From Acholeplasmataceae bacterium UBA5769 (GTDB lineage Bacteria > Bacillota_I > Bacilli_A > Acholeplasmatales > Acholeplasmataceae): a stretch of 8,459 nt of DNA. The notes beneath the pieces are model-generated. The model ran no database searches, was not told the DNA's origin, and worked only from the letters and a program-made list of their open reading frames with translations. The first letter of the stretch is position 1. The number at the start of each line of letters is the position of its first letter. The position numbers and the translations under genes were made by a program. Of the stretch, positions 5,989 through 8,459 are shown piece by piece. The stretch lies in NCBI GenBank assembly GCA_002418725.1, contig DIER01000040.1, positions 1 through 8,459 of the forward strand. Reading direction: 5' to 3'.

Positions 5989-6017
5989 TTGAAAGCCTTT
6001 ACATTTTATGTTATAAT
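5989..6017 (+). promoter_or_regulatory. Promoter of the CcpA-like regulator gene
   Basis: TTGAAA (5989-5994) and a perfect TATAAT (6012-6017) are 17 bp apart, with a TGn extended -10 (TGT at 6009-6011). Transcription should start near 6024, giving a leader of about 28 nt. Confidence 0.9.
5990..6003. promoter_or_regulatory. cre-like operator in the ccpA promoter
   Basis: TGAAAGCCTTTACA matches the catabolite-responsive element consensus TGWAANCGNTNWCA at every fixed position but one (the central G is C). It overlaps the -35 box and part of the spacer, a location where bound CcpA would block RNA polymerase. This suggests negative autoregulation; binding is inferred. Confidence 0.6.
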
Positions 6018-6039
6018 GAATGCCGTATATATGAAAAAT

Positions 6040-6046
6040 GAGGTGA
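6040..6046 (+). promoter_or_regulatory. Ribosome binding site fixing the ccpA start
   Basis: GAGGTGA lies 5 nt before ATG 6052. A longer open frame begins at 5962, but that codon lies upstream of the promoter's transcription start, so it cannot be used from this transcript. Confidence 0.8.
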
Positions 6047-6051
6047 ATTCC

Positions 6052-7047
6052 ATGAGTAATGCAACTATCTATGACGTTGCGGGTGCAGCTGGTGTATCGC
6101 TAGCGACTGTATCACGTGTACTCAACAATCCAGAAAAGGTCAAAGAAGAGACAAGACAACGCGTTTTAAAGGTCATCAAGGAGTTAGGTTATCGTCCTAA
6201 CGTGATTGCCAGAGGTTTAGCAAGTCGAAAAACTACGACCGTAGGGGTTGTCATTTCGGATATCACCCGTGCATCGGTTGCTGAAATGCTCGGTGGTATT
6301 AGCGACATTGCACAAAACTATAAATATTCGATTAAATTATTCGCGATTCGTGAAGACATGGATGTGATGGATACACTCCATGACATCGTCGCTGAGCAAG
6401 TCGATGGCGTTTTATATTTGAACGACGAACTCAATGAAAAGCGTGTTGAAGATATTAAACGCATGTTTAATTCTAATGGTATTCCTTACGTTTTCGCAAA
6501 CGTTGTTTCGGATGACCCAGATGTACCAACCGTTTCCATCGATTATGAAAAAGCAGGTTATGAGATTACAAAACTCATGATTAACGATCACAGACAAAAC
6601 ATTTATTTGCTATCAACAGCAAGAAGATACTCTGTCAATGACAAAAAAGAAGCTGGATATACGCGTGCCATGGAAGAAGCAGGACTTGAGCCTAAAATAT
6701 TCAGAACTAGTGGCGATACCAACATCAACCGTCAACACTTTTCGACCTTCTTTGCCGATAAGAAGATTGATGCTGCCATTGGAGTCAGAGACTCCATCGC
6801 TGTATCGTTTATGAATATCGCAAGAGATAACGGACGCCTTGTCCCCAGAGATTTAGCGGTGGCTGGTTTCCAAAATACGAAGTATGCACTCCTCTCTCGT
6901 CCAACCTTAACATCGATTGATGTTCCCGTTTATGACATTGGAGCTGTTTCCATGCGCTTACTCACGAAGTTAATGAATCAAAAAGATGTGGATAACATCC
7001 GTATCACGCTCCCACACTATATTGTGAAGCGTCAAACAACTAACTAA
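6052..7047 (+). CDS. ccpA: LacI-family regulator, CcpA-type catabolite control protein
   Basis: CcpA binds cre operators together with HPr phosphorylated at Ser46 and controls carbon catabolite repression and activation. The 331 residues have a LacI helix-turn-helix (ATIYDVAGAAGVSLATVSRVL, about 4-24) and a hinge helix (RPNVIARGLAS, 48-58). The periplasmic-binding-protein-like core follows. The C-terminal signature YDIGAVSMRLLTKLMN (294-309), with Tyr294 and Arg302, matches the segment that contacts HPr-Ser-P in Bacillus CcpA; together with the MSNxTIYDVA start, this favours CcpA over other LacI members. The effector-side residues differ: GVRDSIA and GFQNT replace Bacillus GTDEMA and GFDNT. 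The promoter holds a cre-like site, suggesting autoregulation. No terminator separates it from the T-box leader downstream. In Bacillus, ccpA is also in the tyrS neighbourhood. Confidence 0.8.
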   Translation: MSNATIYDVAGAAGVSLATVSRVLNNPEKVKEETRQRVLKVIKELGYRPNVIARGLASRKTTTVGVVISDITRASVAEMLGGISDIAQNYKYSIKLFAIREDMDVMDTLHDIVAEQVDGVLYLNDELNEKRVEDIKRMFNSNGIPYVFANVVSDDPDVPTVSIDYEKAGYEITKLMINDHRQNIYLLSTARRYSVNDKKEAGYTRAMEEAGLEPKIFRTSGDTNINRQHFSTFFADKKIDAAIGVRDSIAVSFMNIARDNGRLVPRDLAVAGFQNTKYALLSRPTLTSIDVPVYDIGAVSMRLLTKLMNQKDVDNIRITLPHYIVKRQTTN

Positions 7048-7056
7048 ATCGATCGA

Positions 7057-7065
7057 TGATATAAT
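7057..7065 (+). promoter_or_regulatory. Extended -10 promoter of the tyrS leader
   Basis: TGA directly precedes a perfect TATAAT (7060-7065), forming an extended -10. No convincing -35 is present at the right distance. Transcription should start near 7072, just before the T-box leader, and the promoter begins 10 nt after the ccpA stop. Confidence 0.7.
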
Positions 7066-7071
7066 GCAAGT

Positions 7072-7249
7072 AGAGGCTTGAAGACCTAACAAAGAGATCT
7101 CATGAGGGTGTAACATGGGAAGAAAACAGGACTTGAAATACAGTTATGGAGATCACAAAGTAAGATGAGTGCTAGGATTTATCCTAGAACTAAGGTGGTA
7201 CCGCGGAACTCTTTTCGTCCTTAGATTTGGTGATCTAGGGACGATTTTT
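7072..7249 (+). promoter_or_regulatory. T-box riboswitch for tyrosine upstream of tyrS
   Basis: The leader senses uncharged tRNA-Tyr and allows transcription of tyrS when tyrosine charging is low. The T-box core AAGGTGGTACCGCGG (7192-7206) is unmistakable. Its UGGU bulge (7196-7199) fits an ACCA acceptor end, as expected for tRNA-Tyr. In stem I, AAGACCT (7081-7087) pairs with AGGACTT (7128-7134), save one A-A mismatch, and is followed by GAAATAC, putting the Tyr codon UAC (7139-7141) in the specifier position. Stem III is CTAGGA/TCCTAG (7172-7177/7182-7187). The antiterminator can form from TAAGG (7191-7195) with CCTTA (7219-7223), which competes with the terminator. Only 30 nt lie between the specifier and stem III, so stem II seems absent or minimal. 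Confidence 0.93.
7216..7249 (+). terminator. T-box attenuator terminator
   Basis: CGTCCTTAGAT (7216-7226) pairs with ATCTAGGGACG (7233-7243), 11 bp with one G-U wobble and a 6-nt loop, followed by five T residues (7245-7249). Its 5' arm contains the CCTTA used by the antiterminator, so the two structures exclude each other. It may also end ccpA transcripts. Confidence 0.92.
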
Positions 7250-7270
7250 ATATCAAGAAAGGACTTAAAA

Positions 7271-8459
7271 ATGATGAAACTATACGATGAATTACTGTGG
7301 AGAGGGTTAATTAAAGACATCTCCAACGAAGAAAAAACCAAAGAATTATTAAACGATAATCAAATCAAGTTCTACTGTGGTTTTGATCCCACAGGAGAAT
7401 CTTTAACCATAGGACATTTGGTGCAAGTTGTCCGCATGATGCTTTTAGAAAAATATGGTCATACACCTATTGTTTTAATCGGTGGGGCAACAGGTCTTAT
7501 TGGAGATCCAAGACAAACCTCAGAAAGAAAACTACTGACTTTAGAGGAATCTTTAAAGAATGCAGAAAAGATCAAAGTTCAACTGCAACGTTTTTTGAAT
7601 CCTGATAAAGCTATCTTTGTCAACAATTACGACTGGATTGGAAAGATTGATATGATCTCATTTTTAAGAGATTATGGAAAACATTTTTCAATCAACTACA
7701 TGATTGCCAAAGATACCGTACAAAAAAGACTTGATGTAGGCATTTCCTATACGGAATTTTCTTATATGCTAATTCAAGCCATTGACTTCCTTCATTTATA
7801 CAGAACACATGATTGTAAACTACAGTTTGGCGGTTCTGATCAATGGGGAAATATCACCACAGGACTTGAACTCATCCGTAAACTCGAAGGTGAAAACAGC
7901 CAAGCGATCGGTTTGTCCTCACCACTGTTACTTAAAGCAGATGGTACAAAGTTTGGGAAAAGTGAATCCGGTGCCTTATGGATTGATCCAGAACTCACGT
8001 CACCTTATGAAATCTATCAATATTTCTTTAACGCATCTGATCTCGATGTAGTTAACTACTTAAAAACATTAACACTCCTTGAAAAAGAAGAGATTGAACG
8101 TTTGATTCTTCAGTTAGAACAAAACCCTGAAGGAAGAGAAGCACAAAAAACGTTAGCAGCAGAAGTTGTTAAACTTGTTCATGGCGAAAAAGCTTTAAAA
8201 CAAGCCTTGAAGGTGACTGAAGCACTGTTCTCAGGTGATTTCCAAGGTTTGGATGAGACAGAGTTCAAGATGTTAGCTAAAACATTAGATACTGTTGAAA
8301 TCAGTGAACCACAACCTATCATTGACATGCTCGTTTCAGCCAGTTTAGCACAATCCAAAAGAGAAGCGAGAACCTTTATTCAAAGTGGAGCGATTTTGGT
8401 CAATGATGTGAAGGTCGAAGCGCTTGATGCACAAATCACAAAAGAACAGGCATTATACG
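7271..8459 (+). CDS. tyrS: Tyrosyl-tRNA synthetase (3' end off window)
   Basis: TyrRS attaches tyrosine to tRNA-Tyr, acting as a class I dimer in the cytoplasm. I read 396 open codons to the right edge, so perhaps 10-30 residues are missing. Motifs are the HIGH-type TIGH (46-49, within DPTGESLTIGHL), GGATGLIGDPR (71-81), the tyrosine-pocket segments YMLIQAIDF (165-173) and FGGSDQWGN (186-194), and the KMSKS-type KFGKS (227-231). A C-terminal S4-like tRNA-binding domain begins near residue 340 (SKREARTFIQSGAILVN). AAAGGA (7258-7263) is the ribosome site. ATG 7271 gives spacing 7; ATG 7274 at spacing 10 is an alternative that removes only one Met. Expression is controlled by the preceding tyrosine T-box, which independently supports the substrate. 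Confidence 0.96.
   Translation, partial: MMKLYDELLWRGLIKDISNEEKTKELLNDNQIKFYCGFDPTGESLTIGHLVQVVRMMLLEKYGHTPIVLIGGATGLIGDPRQTSERKLLTLEESLKNAEKIKVQLQRFLNPDKAIFVNNYDWIGKIDMISFLRDYGKHFSINYMIAKDTVQKRLDVGISYTEFSYMLIQAIDFLHLYRTHDCKLQFGGSDQWGNITTGLELIRKLEGENSQAIGLSSPLLLKADGTKFGKSESGALWIDPELTSPYEIYQYFFNASDLDVVNYLKTLTLLEKEEIERLILQLEQNPEGREAQKTLAAEVVKLVHGEKALKQALKVTEALFSGDFQGLDETEFKMLAKTLDTVEISEPQPIIDMLVSASLAQSKREARTFIQSGAILVNDVKVEALDAQITKEQALY

Noticed and set aside
5962..6051. 30-codon N-terminal extension of the CcpA-like protein.
   Set aside because: It spans the promoter -35 and -10 boxes, and the family begins at MSNATIYDVA, which has its own ribosome site.
7048..7057. Perfect 10-bp palindrome ATCGATCGAT just upstream of the tyrS -10 box.
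   Set aside because: It is short, built of repeated GATC-type steps, and the gene already has a full T-box; nothing else supports an operator.
7153..7341. Minus-strand open frame of 62 codons.
   Set aside because: It runs across the T-box leader and the tyrS start on the opposite strand; the RNA structure explains this region.
7782..8051. Plus-strand open frame of 89 codons.
   Set aside because: It lies entirely inside tyrS in another frame and has no family resemblance or ribosome site.
1..8459. Searched by eye for CRISPR repeats, insertion sequence ends, tRNA or rRNA genes, phage or defence genes and frameshifted genes.
   Set aside because: None was seen; the genes are tightly packed, intact and of housekeeping type, with uniform codon use.

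Overview
This window looks like ordinary chromosomal housekeeping DNA from a low-GC, Firmicutes-type bacterium, most likely an Acholeplasma-like mollicute or close relative. The reasons are its AT-rich composition, the Bacillus-like protein families and gene pairs, strong TTGaca/TATAAT promoters, and an L19 leader and T-box RNA of low-GC Gram-positive type. TGA is a true stop: two genes (rsuA, rimM) end with TGA inside an ATGA overlap and all visible Trp codons are TGG. This excludes the Mycoplasma/Spiroplasma code. The genus is an inference; a walled member of the Bacilli is not formally excluded.

Layout. At the left edge (1-340, minus strand) lies the N-terminal part of a YkrB-type peptide deformylase. 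It diverges across a 43-bp gap from a tight plus-strand cluster: rsuA-type 16S rRNA pseudouridine synthase (384-1070), ylbF (1067-1459) and ylbG (1449-1676). A consensus promoter (1695-1722) then drives rpsP, khpA, rimM and trmD (1760-3475), closed by a hairpin terminator. In many Firmicutes rplS follows trmD directly. Here a 624-residue polytopic LtaS/phosphoglycerol-transferase-type membrane enzyme (3567-5441) sits between them, and rplS (5563-5919) has its own extended -10 promoter and a probable L19 autoregulatory leader. A strong 11-bp-stem terminator (5924-5950) ends that unit.

The right part carries a CcpA-type LacI-family regulator (6052-7047). Its promoter contains a near-consensus cre-like operator over the -35 box, suggesting autoregulation. 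A compact T-box leader (about 7072-7249) follows, with a UAC tyrosine specifier, a UGGU tRNA-acceptor bulge and a terminator. It precedes tyrS (7271 to the right edge, truncated just before its stop).

Together the genes cover ribosome and tRNA maturation (deformylase, RsuA, S16, KhpA, RimM, TrmD, L19, TyrRS), RNA-decay-linked YlbF, one membrane lipid/polymer enzyme and global carbon regulation. No mobile element, CRISPR array, phage gene, tRNA or rRNA was seen, and no stretch over 300 bp lacks a gene. I did not find an undescribed system. The most useful leads are regulatory (cre-like site, minimal T-box, shared ribosomal leader motif) and the LtaS-like gene placed inside the trmD-rplS neighbourhood.
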